From S012-113 sp965368405 (lineage in GTDB: Bacteria > Bacteroidota > Bacteroidia > Cytophagales > Cyclobacteriaceae), in NCBI GenBank assembly GCA_965368405.1, contig CBDUMS010000044.1:1-28080 (forward strand): DNA of 28,080 nucleotides. The letters run 5' to 3'. Below the pieces are notes generated by a model, which had not been told where the DNA came from, ran no database searches, and worked only from the letters and a program-made list of their open reading frames with translations. Below are positions 14,360 to 21,990 of the stretch, piece after piece. A program made the translations under genes and the position numbers. Positions within the stretch are counted from its first letter, which is position 1; the number at the start of each line of letters is the position of its first letter.

Positions 14360-15879
14360 CCTAATAATATGTCTCCAGTCATTTCAGCAGGGATTTCAAT
14401 ACCCATTAGGGTAAGAATTGTTGGAGCAAGATCGCCTAGCTTGCCGTCTTTTAGCGCACCATTATATGAATCGTCAACAAGAATGAAAGGCACTAAATTC
14501 GTCGTGTGCGCCGTATTCGGACTCCCATCTGGATTGATCATAATATCCGGGTTACCATGGTCGGCGATAATTATGGTGCTATAACCGTTCTCTAGCGCAG
14601 CCTCAACGACTTGAGAGGCGCAGTGGTCTACTGTTTCGCACGCCTTTACCGCAGCTTCGAATACGCCTGTATGGCCAACCATATCCGGATTGGCGAAATT
14701 TAAGCATATGAAATCAGGATCTTTGCTTTTAAGCTCAAGGATGATTTTCTCTGCGATTTCATGGGCGCTCATTTCAGGCTGTAAATCGTAGGTGGCCACT
14801 TTTGGCGAAGGGCATAAGATTCTTTTTTCACCTTCAAATGGCTTTTCTCTGCCACCAGAGAAGAAAAAGGTAACATGTGGATACTTTTCTGTCTCAGCGA
14901 TCCGTATTTGTTTTTTTGCTGCTTTCTCAAGAACCTCTCCTAAGGTGTTCGATAAGTCCTCCTTATTATAAACCACCTGAACACCCTTAAAACTATCATC
15001 ATAATTCGTTAAGGTGATATAGTTTAATGCTAATTTGTGCATCCCAAACTCTGGAAAATCTTGCTGAGTGAGTGCTTGGGTTATTTCACGTCCGCGATCG
15101 GTTCTGAAGTTAAAGCTAATTACCGTATCTCCTTCCTGAATAGCGGCAATAGGCTTATTTGCCTCATCAGTGAGAACAATAGGTTTAATAAATTCGTCTG
15201 TTACGTTAGCATCATAAGATTGCTGAATAGCCTTAGAACTGTCAGAAGCATGAATTCCAATGCTACTGACCATAGCCTCATACGCAAGTTTTACTCTTTC
15301 CCAACGGTTGTCGCGGTCCATCGCATAATACCTTCCAATAATGCTGGCTAATTTGCCAGTATTATCTGCCATATGCGCTTCTAGCTCTTGTATGAAGCCT
15401 AATCCGCTTTTTGGATCGGTATCTCTGCCATCGGTAAAGGCATGGACATAAAGTTTGGTTACCCCTGCTTTCGATGCAGCTGTAATTAAACCCTTAACAT
15501 GGTTGATATGGGAATGCACACCACCATCTGAAACTAAGCCGATAAGGTGCACTGCCTTGTTTGTCTCTGCTGATTCAGCAAAGGCATTACTTAAGGTTTC
15601 GGTTTCACCGATTGAGCCGTCTTCAACAGCAAGATTTATTTTAACCAGATCCTGGTACACTACACGTCCTGCACCAATATTCATGTGTCCCACCTCAGAG
15701 TTACCCATCTGACCATCCGGTAAACCTACGGCAAGTCCAGATGCCTCCAGCTTACCATGAGGATATTTACTTTGTACAGAATCCATGAATGGAGTTTTGG
15801 CATGATCTATTGCCGATACCTCTTTGTTCTTTGCAATCCCCCAGCCGTCTAGGATCATTAACAGGACCTTTTTATTCAT
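14356..15879 (-). CDS. gpmI: 2,3-bisphosphoglycerate-independent phosphoglycerate mutase
   Basis: A 507-residue cofactor-independent phosphoglycerate mutase interconverting 3- and 2-phosphoglycerate in glycolysis and gluconeogenesis; it needs Mn2+. The alkaline-phosphatase-like domain begins with the metal-binding LDGWG (Asp11). The phosphorylated nucleophile Ser61 is in MGNSEVGHMNIGAG; later motifs include DGRDT, GRYYAMDRDNRW, NFRTDRGREIT, FANPDMVGHTG and IIADHGNPD with the remaining metal ligands. Length and motif order are standard. The frame opens two codons upstream at a TTG (15885), but the ATG at 15879 is the natural start. A perfect -7 element at 15918-15925 (minus strand) suggests its own promoter, abutting that of the divergent DUF4783 gene. 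Confidence 0.97.
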   Translation of the reverse strand: MNKKVLLMILDGWGIAKNKEVSAIDHAKTPFMDSVQSKYPHGKLEASGLAVGLPDGQMGNSEVGHMNIGAGRVVYQDLVKINLAVEDGSIGETETLSNAFAESAETNKAVHLIGLVSDGGVHSHINHVKGLITAASKAGVTKLYVHAFTDGRDTDPKSGLGFIQELEAHMADNTGKLASIIGRYYAMDRDNRWERVKLAYEAMVSSIGIHASDSSKAIQQSYDANVTDEFIKPIVLTDEANKPIAAIQEGDTVISFNFRTDRGREITQALTQQDFPEFGMHKLALNYITLTNYDDSFKGVQVVYNKEDLSNTLGEVLEKAAKKQIRIAETEKYPHVTFFFSGGREKPFEGEKRILCPSPKVATYDLQPEMSAHEIAEKIILELKSKDPDFICLNFANPDMVGHTGVFEAAVKACETVDHCASQVVEAALENGYSTIIIADHGNPDIMINPDGSPNTAHTTNLVPFILVDDSYNGALKDGKLGDLAPTILTLMGIEIPAEMTGDILLG

Positions 15880-15913
15880 TATCAATCAATCTTTATGACG
15901 CTAAAATTTAGAT

Positions 15914-15945
15914 TTTGCAAATATAAGTAATGGGGTGTAGCTTTG
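15914..15945 (+). promoter_or_regulatory. Promoter of the DUF4783-nadC operon
   Basis: TTTG at 15914-15917, a 20-nt spacer and TAGCTTTG at 15938-15945 form a complete Bacteroidota promoter. Transcription should begin near 15952, leaving a leader of about 50 nt before the ATG at 16003. Its -33 element directly abuts the gpmI -7 element on the other strand. Confidence 0.7.
15918..15925 (-). promoter_or_regulatory. -7 element of the gpmI promoter
   Basis: On the minus strand this reads TATATTTG, a perfect TAnnTTTG, placing the start of transcription near 15911 and a leader of about 32 nt before the gpmI ATG (15879). I see no clear -33 TTTG at the right distance. Confidence 0.5.
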
Positions 15946-16002
15946 TTCATATGCTAAAGGTCATATTCTGTTATTTGGCATAATTTTAGCACATTGCATA
16001 AT

Positions 16003-16407
16003 ATGGGTAGATATAGTACCATTATTATAGTTGTTTTAGTTGCTGGCTTGCTTTCGCAAGTACAAGCTACTTATGCCCAGAATGCTGAATTTGAGCAGAT
16101 ATCGAAGATAATAAAGGCGGGCAATGCAAAAGATTTGGTTAAGCAATTTAGTGCTTCTGTCGAGCTCAATATTGATGGAGAAGAGGCAAATTTTAGTAAT
16201 GCTCAAGCCGAAGCAGTTGTTAAGGATTTTTTTACCAAAAGCAGCCCAACATCATTCGTTATTAATCACAAGGGGGCATCAAAGGGAGGATTGCCTTATG
16301 CAATCGGGGAGTACAAAAGCAATTCCGATACTTATCGGGTTTGGATTCGATTGCAAAAAACGGGAACTCAGTTTTTAGTCGATGAGATAAGCTTCATTAA
16401 AGAGTAA
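16003..16407 (+). CDS. DUF4783 family exported protein
   Basis: A 134-residue secreted protein with a signal peptide (about residues 1-26, cleavage after TYAQ). The mature part resembles DUF4783: a helical start (EFEQISKIIKAGNAKDLVKQF), then a strand-rich cone with SVELNIDGEEANFSNAQAEAVVKDFF and a VWIRLQKTGTQFLVDEISFIKE ending, similar to NTF2/lumazine-binding-like folds. Function is unknown; the family is typical of Bacteroidota. The open frame begins at TTG 15994, but the ATG at 16003 leaves a well-formed signal peptide and lies about 50 nt from the predicted transcription start. It precedes nadC by 14 bp, almost certainly in one transcript; I recall this pairing in related genomes but cannot verify it. 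Confidence 0.8.
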   Translation: MGRYSTIIIVVLVAGLLSQVQATYAQNAEFEQISKIIKAGNAKDLVKQFSASVELNIDGEEANFSNAQAEAVVKDFFTKSSPTSFVINHKGASKGGLPYAIGEYKSNSDTYRVWIRLQKTGTQFLVDEISFIKE

Positions 16408-16421
16408 CACATCGGTTTTTC

Positions 16422-17288
16422 ATGCAACAGCTCCCTCATTATGTAACCGAAAAAGCATTAAGAAAATTTATCAATCAGGCTTTAGAAGAAGATGTTGGGC
16501 CAGGGGATTATTCCAGTTTGGCCGCCATTGATAAGGAAGCCAGCGGCGATGCGAATTTAGTTATAAAGGACTCAGGCATTCTTGCCGGTGTAGTCGTAGC
16601 AAGGGAGGTTTTTCGTACGATTGACAACCATTTAAAGGTTCAAATATTTATTGAAGACGGGGCGAAAGTCGAACCTGGTGACTTGGTACTAAGTGTGAAA
16701 GGTTCGGCTCAATCGATTTTATCGGCTGAACGCCTTGTTTTGAATATTATGCAGCGCATGAGTGGTATTGCTACTAAAACATTTATGCTTTCACAATTAA
16801 TTGAAGGCACCTCGGCAAGGCTGCTAGATACGCGAAAAACTACCCCAAACTTTAGAATGTTTGAAAAATGGGCCGTTAAAATTGGAGGAGGCAAAAATCA
16901 TCGTTTTGCACTTTATGATATGATAATGCTCAAGGATAACCATAACGATTTCGCAGGTGGCATAGGCGCTGCTGTAGCACGAACCAAACGGTTTCTCAAG
17001 GAACATCGGCTTGAACTTAAGATAGAAGTCGAAACCAGGACTCTTGCTGAAGTTGCTGAAGCTGTCGAGGCTGGAGCAGATGTTATCTTACTGGATAATA
17101 TGAACCCCGATATGATATCAGATGCGTTGACTATTGTAGACGGAAGGGTAAAGACAGAGGCTAGCGGCGGGATCGATGAAGAAAATATCCTTGCTATGGC
17201 TAGAACAGGGGTGGATTATATTTCCGTTGGCGCACTAACCCATAGTTACAAGAGTCTGGATATGAGTCTCAAAGCAGTGATCGCTTAG
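16422..17288 (+). CDS. nadC: Nicotinate-nucleotide diphosphorylase (carboxylating), quinolinate phosphoribosyltransferase
   Basis: NadC joins quinolinate and PRPP to form nicotinate mononucleotide, CO2 and pyrophosphate, the entry into de novo NAD synthesis. At 288 residues it has normal length and all family motifs: EEDVGPGDYSS near the N-terminus, ERLVLNIMQRMSGIAT, the substrate-binding LDTRKTTPNFR followed by KIGGGKNHR (about 136-163), LKDNH, EVETRTLAE, LLDNM, EASGGI and SVGALTHS lining the barrel. The partner genes nadA and nadB are not in this window. It is second in the operon with DUF4783. The start at ATG 16422 fits the family's N-terminus. Confidence 0.97.
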   Translation: MQQLPHYVTEKALRKFINQALEEDVGPGDYSSLAAIDKEASGDANLVIKDSGILAGVVVAREVFRTIDNHLKVQIFIEDGAKVEPGDLVLSVKGSAQSILSAERLVLNIMQRMSGIATKTFMLSQLIEGTSARLLDTRKTTPNFRMFEKWAVKIGGGKNHRFALYDMIMLKDNHNDFAGGIGAAVARTKRFLKEHRLELKIEVETRTLAEVAEAVEAGADVILLDNMNPDMISDALTIVDGRVKTEASGGIDEENILAMARTGVDYISVGALTHSYKSLDMSLKAVIA

Positions 17289-17386
17289 GTCATTTCCAAA
17301 CTTAATTTTTAGAATTAGCATAGAAACTCACATAATTACTTCGATATTTGTGCCCAAATTAAGGATAACACCTATTTGTCTGTACA

Positions 17387-17860
17387 ATGATTGTAAAAAC
17401 TAAGAAGTATAAATTAGAAACCGGCACCTATATTAAGGAGGCTATGGCCAATGTATTGGTAAAACAGTGGTGGGTAAGTCTTATTGTTATTGCCTTATGT
17501 AGCGGCTATTTTATTGTTCCTAACTTTTGGTGGTTTTGGGGCACTGCCATTGCAGTAATTCTCTATCTTTTGTTTTGGGTTATTCAATTCACCGGCGTTA
17601 CGCAATTGGAACAATCAAAAATTTTATTCGAGAAGTTGTCTTATGAACTAAGTTCTCAGCAAGTGCTCATTAAGCTTTCCTCTAAACAGGGAATGCCAAT
17701 AAAATGGGATCAAATTAAATCTGCTAAAATCAATAAGAACCGAATAGTTTTAATTGTAAATAGTGCACAAATGGTTTATTTGCCGTTCAAAGTCTTTAAA
17801 ACAGAGAATGAGCGAAAATTTGTTGAAACAATCCTGAAACGCAAGGGCTATATTAAATAG
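17387..17860 (+). CDS. YcxB-like membrane protein
   Basis: A 157-residue protein with two adjacent membrane helices (about residues 28-45 and 49-70) and a cytoplasmic PH-like tail of about 85 residues. The tail has the pattern of the YcxB C-terminal domain: IKLSSKQGMPIKWDQIKSAKINKNRIVLIVN followed by YLPFKVFKTENERKFVETILK, written here in two pieces only to show the motif order. Function is unknown. It precedes recX by 8 bp, probably in one transcript, with no evident functional link. The 98-bp spacer before it holds GATATTTG (17343-17350), one base short of the -7 consensus, which may drive the group. Confidence 0.72.
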   Translation: MIVKTKKYKLETGTYIKEAMANVLVKQWWVSLIVIALCSGYFIVPNFWWFWGTAIAVILYLLFWVIQFTGVTQLEQSKILFEKLSYELSSQQVLIKLSSKQGMPIKWDQIKSAKINKNRIVLIVNSAQMVYLPFKVFKTENERKFVETILKRKGYIK

Positions 17861-17868
17861 CACGTATC

Positions 17869-18372
17869 ATGGCAGCGCAGCGCGAATCGCCTGAGAACCA
17901 AAAAGAACAACCGCTAACCTTAGATGAGGCTAGGCTTAAAATTGCCAGCTATTGTGCCTATCAGGAGCGTGCTCATCAAGAAGTAATTGAAAAACTCTAC
18001 TCTTATGGCTTACATAGGGATGAAGTTGAAGACCTTCTGGCTTGGCTAATTACAGAAAACTATGTTAATGAAGAGCGTTTTGCTACGGCCTATGCTGGCG
18101 GTAAGTTTAGGGTAAAAGGTTGGGGCAAGCTCAAAATCGAGCGTTTATTACAGCAAAAAGGAGTTTCTTCCTATAGTATTGATAAAGCCATAGATTTAAT
18201 TGAAGAAGACGAGTACATCGCCGCAATTCGCAAGCTTATTGAGCAAAAAAAAGGATCGGTTAAAGCGCCGAATATCTATGAATACCGCCACAAAATCGCT
18301 CGTTTTGTTATCAATCGGGGATTTGAGCCGGATAAAGTTTGGCAGGAAATTGTTACGATAATCACCGAATAA
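17869..18372 (+). CDS. recX: Regulatory protein RecX
   Basis: RecX binds RecA filaments and inhibits strand exchange, limiting recombination and the SOS response. The 167-residue protein is built from three-helix repeats: LTLDEARLKIASYCAYQERAH is the first segment, YSYGLHRDEVEDLLAWL the middle, and AYAGGKFRVKGWGKLKIERLL the basic helix typical of the second. Members usually run 150-270 residues, so the length fits. recA is not adjacent here, unlike in many Proteobacteria and Firmicutes; in Bacteroidota recX is often separated. It lies 8 bp after the YcxB-like gene and 16 bp before the YHS gene. The ATG at 17869 is the first in frame. Confidence 0.88.
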   Translation: MAAQRESPENQKEQPLTLDEARLKIASYCAYQERAHQEVIEKLYSYGLHRDEVEDLLAWLITENYVNEERFATAYAGGKFRVKGWGKLKIERLLQQKGVSSYSIDKAIDLIEEDEYIAAIRKLIEQKKGSVKAPNIYEYRHKIARFVINRGFEPDKVWQEIVTIITE

Positions 18373-18388
18373 CTATAACTTTATCGAG

Positions 18389-18883
18389 ATGATTTACGCC
18401 AAATCAGCCTTTTCTAACAACTTTTTTTTGACCATTGCTCTAATGCTTCACGTGGTGACGCTGTCTATAGCTCAAGACTCGGAAGAGCACTTGAAAGCAT
18501 ATAATGTAAATGAAGACAGCATAGCTGTTCAGGGTTATGATGTGGTAAGTTATTTCTTCGATCGACCACAATCCGGGAAACGTTCGATTACTTATCAACA
18601 TAAGAACATCAACTATCAATTTAGCACCGAAGAAAATAAGAACATGTTTATGAAAGACCCAGAAAAGTTTGAGCCCGCTTATGGAGGTTGGTGTGCTTTT
18701 GCCATGGCTGATTCTGGGGAAAAGGTAAAGATTGACCCAAAAACATATAAGATTATTGACGGAAAACTTTATCTCTTCTATAACTTTTACTTTAACAATA
18801 CGCTCATAGATTGGAATAAGAACGAGGGGAGTTTGCGAAAAAAGGCCGATGAAAACTGGGCTAAAGTTTTGTTAAATGAATAG
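18389..18883 (+). CDS. Exported YHS domain protein
   Basis: A 164-residue protein with a signal peptide (about residues 1-29, cleavage near SIAQ) and a YHS-type domain. It has QGYDVVSYF (about 49-57), repeated turns with YQHKNINYQFSTEENKNMF, then DPEKFEPAYGGWCAFAM (about 90-106), the characteristic glycine-tryptophan-cysteine core. Similar YHS proteins occur alone in Bacteroidota and elsewhere; in P-type ATPases and dioxygenases the fold is linked to metal or heme, but this subgroup lacks a confirmed ligand. The lone Cys in the core could bind copper or another soft metal, which is inference. It lies 16 bp after recX, so probably co-transcribed, and 88 bp before the DinB-like gene. Confidence 0.82.
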   Translation: MIYAKSAFSNNFFLTIALMLHVVTLSIAQDSEEHLKAYNVNEDSIAVQGYDVVSYFFDRPQSGKRSITYQHKNINYQFSTEENKNMFMKDPEKFEPAYGGWCAFAMADSGEKVKIDPKTYKIIDGKLYLFYNFYFNNTLIDWNKNEGSLRKKADENWAKVLLNE

Positions 18884-18971
18884 GTTAATGATAGAAATGG
18901 GAAAGCCAATTATTTGTGACCTTCAAGATTTAATAGTAACATTATAATAGTCGTTTTTTCTAAATTTACTT

Positions 18972-19478
18972 ATGAACTTAAAGATTGCATGTAGGAATAT
19001 TCTTGATCAAGTTGGCAAAATTATTGAGCAGATTGACAATGCCGAGTTTACTAAACCTTCGGTCAACCTAAATGGAGCCACCTTAGGTCAGCATTTTAGG
19101 CATGCAATTGAATTTTTTCAATGCCTCGAGATCGCATCACGGGATGGGCAGGTTTGTTACGATAATCGTAGCCATGATATAAGAATTGAATCGGACAAGC
19201 ATATCGCATTGAAAGCAATTAATGCCATTGAGGAGTTTATTGATTCTGTTCATTTAGAGCAATCGTTATCGCTGGAGGTAAGCTATGCTAAAAGTGGTGA
19301 CGATTCGGTTACACTGCCAACCAATATGTCGCGTGAGATCGTCTATAATATCGAGCACCTCGTTCATCATATGGCTCTGGTTAAAATAGGGATAAAGGAA
19401 CTTTGTCCGCAGATAGCGCTGCCAGAGGACTTTGGCGTGGCGGTTTCTACGATTAAATACCACAATAGTTTGGTATAG
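18972..19478 (+). CDS. DinB-like four-helix metal-binding protein
   Basis: A 168-residue protein with the DinB/YfiT-like four-helix bundle pattern. Candidate metal ligands are His41 and His44 (LGQHFRHAIEFF) and the cluster His129, His132 and His133 (NIEHLVHHMALVKIG), the classic spacing of the family. A NRSHDIRIES segment near residue 65 could supply another histidine. DinB-superfamily members include thiol transferases using mycothiol or bacillithiol, but most have no known substrate. It precedes the ATP-grasp gene by 11 bp, so it is probably co-transcribed with it; joint action on an amine- or thiol-containing metabolite is speculation. The ATG at 18972 gives a complete first helix. Confidence 0.75.
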   Translation: MNLKIACRNILDQVGKIIEQIDNAEFTKPSVNLNGATLGQHFRHAIEFFQCLEIASRDGQVCYDNRSHDIRIESDKHIALKAINAIEEFIDSVHLEQSLSLEVSYAKSGDDSVTLPTNMSREIVYNIEHLVHHMALVKIGIKELCPQIALPEDFGVAVSTIKYHNSLV

Positions 19479-19489
19479 TAGTATCAGAG

Positions 19490-20518
19490 GTGTTGAAAAC
19501 ACAATTATCAATTTTTTGGATTAAGCTTACACATTGGGAGTATTGGCCGTGGTATATCGTTTATATTCCGGTCTTTATTTATTGGCTCTGGTGTGGAGTT
19601 AGAACACGTGCAATCTTCTGGTTGAGTGCTGCTAATCCAGGTTTTGAATACGGTGGTGTTATCGGTTCATCGAAGCATAGTATATTATCGAAGATACCGC
19701 CGAGATACGTTCCGAACAGTTTTTTGCTACAGACTGAAGACTCTATCGTATCAATTGAAGATAAAATGACGGCCGCTGGTATCGCATATCCAGTTATTCT
19801 CAAACCCGATATCGGTGAGCGTGGCTTTCATGTAGAACTTATTAACAATCGGGAGCAATTGGCAGCTTATCGTGCGGCAACTAGGGAAGCCACACTCCTG
19901 CAAACCTATATAGATTTACCGCTGGAGTTGGGCATATTTTACTACAGATTGCCTACCGAAGACGAAGGTGTGGTCTCATCTATTGTTCGCAAAGCCCTCT
20001 TAAGCGTGAAAGGAGATGGTAAATCGACTCTTCGCCAATTAATGGCTATGAGTGGCCGAGCAAAGCAACAAATCGACCGGATTGATACGAAAGAAATAAT
20101 TGACTTATCCTTTATACCGGCCAATGGACAGGAAATCGTACTTGAGCCTATTGGCAATCATGTGAGAGGCACAACGTTCTTAAATGGAGAAGATCTTATT
20201 ACTTCGGCAGTTTTGAGAATCATTGATGAGGTAAGCAAAGAAATCGATGGCTTCTTTTATGGGCGATATGATATACGCTGTGCAAGCATAGAAGACCTCT
20301 GCGCAGGCGAGTTTATGATTATGGAATTAAACGGAGGGGCTTCTGAGCCTGCTCACATTTACGCACCAAACTATCCAATCCTAAAGGGTTATCGCGAGCT
20401 TCTTTCGCACTGGAAGATATTATATCAAATTAGTAGAATGAATCATAGAAGAGGCACAGCCTATATGAGTTTTTCAACAGGATGGGAAGCAATACGTAAA
20501 TCGAGATTTACAAGGTAA
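19490..20518 (+). CDS. Membrane-anchored ATP-grasp enzyme (D-Ala-D-Ala ligase-like)
   Basis: A 342-residue protein. A hydrophobic N-terminus (about residues 18-35, rich in Trp and Tyr) precedes an ATP-grasp fold: GIAYPVILKPDIGERGF (about 95-111) is the ATP-binding lysine and glycine loop, LLQTYIDLPLELGIFYYR the second strand set, and MELNGGASEPAHIY (about 283-296) the Mg2+-binding Glu/Asn end of the active site. Enzymes of this fold join a carboxylate to an amine or thiol via an acyl-phosphate. The true substrate is unknown; it differs from real Ddl in lacking the N-terminal Ddl domain. The start is GTG at 19490 or TTG at 19493; there is no ATG until well inside the fold. It follows the DinB-like gene by 11 bp. 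Confidence 0.82.
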   Translation: MLKTQLSIFWIKLTHWEYWPWYIVYIPVFIYWLWCGVRTRAIFWLSAANPGFEYGGVIGSSKHSILSKIPPRYVPNSFLLQTEDSIVSIEDKMTAAGIAYPVILKPDIGERGFHVELINNREQLAAYRAATREATLLQTYIDLPLELGIFYYRLPTEDEGVVSSIVRKALLSVKGDGKSTLRQLMAMSGRAKQQIDRIDTKEIIDLSFIPANGQEIVLEPIGNHVRGTTFLNGEDLITSAVLRIIDEVSKEIDGFFYGRYDIRCASIEDLCAGEFMIMELNGGASEPAHIYAPNYPILKGYRELLSHWKILYQISRMNHRRGTAYMSFSTGWEAIRKSRFTR

Positions 20519-20556
20519 AGGGTGGGTTATGACTAAGAGAAGTTTATGTGATTCTG

Positions 20557-20564
20557 TATTTTTG
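20557..20564 (+). promoter_or_regulatory. -7 element before rfbA
   Basis: TATTTTTG matches TAnnTTTG perfectly, 14 bp before the rfbA ATG, predicting a short leader of about 8 nt. No TTTG/TTG appears at the -33 position, so support is partial. Confidence 0.38.
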
Positions 20565-20578
20565 AAAAAATCTTTAGT

Positions 20579-21439
20579 ATGAAAGGAATAATATTGGCCG
20601 GTGGCTCTGGAACTCGTTTGCATCCATTAACACTTGCTGTAAGCAAGCAATTAATGCCGGTTTTTGATAAACCGATGATCTATTACCCTTTGTCTACATT
20701 ACTTGCAGCAGGGATAAACGAAATTCTAATTATTTCTACGCCTACCGATTTGCCAAACTTTGAAAAACTTCTTGGCGATGGAAAAAGGATTGGTTGCAAG
20801 TTTTCTTATGCCGTACAAGAAAAACCCGAGGGACTGGCTCAGGCCTTTCTTATTGGCGAAGAGTTTATCGGGAATGATAAGGTTGCGTTAATCCTTGGCG
20901 ACAATATATTCTACGGTGTGGGACTCGCAAATGCATTAAAGGCACATAATAATCCAGATGGCGGAGTGGTTTTTGCTTATCATGTAGCTGACCCCGAGCG
21001 ATATGGTGTTGTTGAGTTCGATAAAGAAGGTAAGGCAATATCGATTGAAGAGAAACCGAGTGAGCCGAAGTCTAATTTTGCGGTGCCCGGGTTATATTTT
21101 TATGATAACTCGATAATCGATGTTGCCAAGAACATTAAGCCTAGTGCCAGAGGTGAATTGGAAATTACCGATGTAAATAGAGTGTATCTTGAACAAGGTA
21201 AGTTGAGTGTTGGGGTACTTAGTCGTGGAACGGCATGGCTCGATACTGGCACATTTAGTTCTTTGATGCAGGCGGGTGAGTTCGTCCGCGTGATTGAAGA
21301 ACGGCAAGGACAGAAGATAGGTTGTATCGAAGAGATCGCATATCACATGGGCTATATAAATAAAAGCGAGTTGCTCGCTCTGGCAGAGCCTCTAGAAAAA
21401 AGCGGCTATGGAGAATACTTAAAGCAACTTGTAAAATGA
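20579..21439 (+). CDS. rfbA: Glucose-1-phosphate thymidylyltransferase
   Basis: RfbA (RmlA) makes dTDP-glucose from glucose-1-phosphate and dTTP, the first step to dTDP-rhamnose and related sugars for surface polysaccharide. The nucleotide-binding motif GGSGTRLHPLT (residues 8-18), followed by SKQLMPVFDKPMIYYPL, is intact; later come QEKPEGLAQAF, ILGDNIFYG (metal and sugar phosphate), EEKPSEPKSNFAVPGLYFYD and RGTAWLDTG. At 286 residues it is normal length. It overlaps rfbC by 4 bp (ATGA), so the two are translationally coupled. rfbB (4,6-dehydratase) and rfbD (reductase) are not in the window, so the pathway is completed elsewhere or a different dTDP-sugar is made. Confidence 0.96.
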   Translation: MKGIILAGGSGTRLHPLTLAVSKQLMPVFDKPMIYYPLSTLLAAGINEILIISTPTDLPNFEKLLGDGKRIGCKFSYAVQEKPEGLAQAFLIGEEFIGNDKVALILGDNIFYGVGLANALKAHNNPDGGVVFAYHVADPERYGVVEFDKEGKAISIEEKPSEPKSNFAVPGLYFYDNSIIDVAKNIKPSARGELEITDVNRVYLEQGKLSVGVLSRGTAWLDTGTFSSLMQAGEFVRVIEERQGQKIGCIEEIAYHMGYINKSELLALAEPLEKSGYGEYLKQLVK

Positions 21440-21990
21440 TAATAGAGCCATCGCCATTAGCAGGTAGTTTTATAATTACGCCAAGTGTTTTCGAAGACAA
21501 TAGAGGATATTTCTTTGAAAGTTTTAGTCAGAAAAGGCTTGATGAGGCTCTTGGATATTCGCCGAACTTCGTCCAAGATAACCAATCCCAATCGAAATAC
21601 GGGGTGGTACGTGGCCTTCATTTACAAATGGGCGAGCATGCCCAGGCTAAACTGGTGAGGTCTCTTGAGGGGTCAATCTTGGATGTTATTGTAGACGTAA
21701 GACCAGCCTCGAAGCAGTTTGGAGAATCCTTTGCTATTGAGCTAACTTCAGATAACAAAAAGCAACTATTTGTGCCTCGAGGCTTTGCACATGGATTTGC
21801 TGTTCTTTCGGATGTTGCTACAATTCATTACAAGGCTGACAATTATTATAACAAAGAATCTGAATCAGGCTTGCTTTATAACGACCCAGCGCTCAAAATA
21901 AACTGGAGGGTTAGCCAGTCTGAAATAATTACTTCAGAAAAAGATTTGATTCTTCCAACTTTAAAGGATTTCGGTAATAAAATCCGTTAG
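21436..21990 (+). CDS. rfbC: dTDP-4-dehydrorhamnose 3,5-epimerase
   Basis: RfbC (RmlC) epimerises C3 and C5 of dTDP-4-keto-6-deoxyglucose. The 184-residue cupin has DNRGYFFESF (about 21-30), the substrate-binding DNQSQSKYGVVRGLH with catalytic His62, VDVRPASKQFG, and PRGFAHGFAVLSD around residues 115-127. Length is normal. It is coupled to rfbA by an ATGA overlap; its stop overlaps the convergent purM stop by 4 bp, so there is no room for a terminator between them. Confidence 0.95.
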   Translation: MIIEPSPLAGSFIITPSVFEDNRGYFFESFSQKRLDEALGYSPNFVQDNQSQSKYGVVRGLHLQMGEHAQAKLVRSLEGSILDVIVDVRPASKQFGESFAIELTSDNKKQLFVPRGFAHGFAVLSDVATIHYKADNYYNKESESGLLYNDPALKINWRVSQSEIITSEKDLILPTLKDFGNKIR

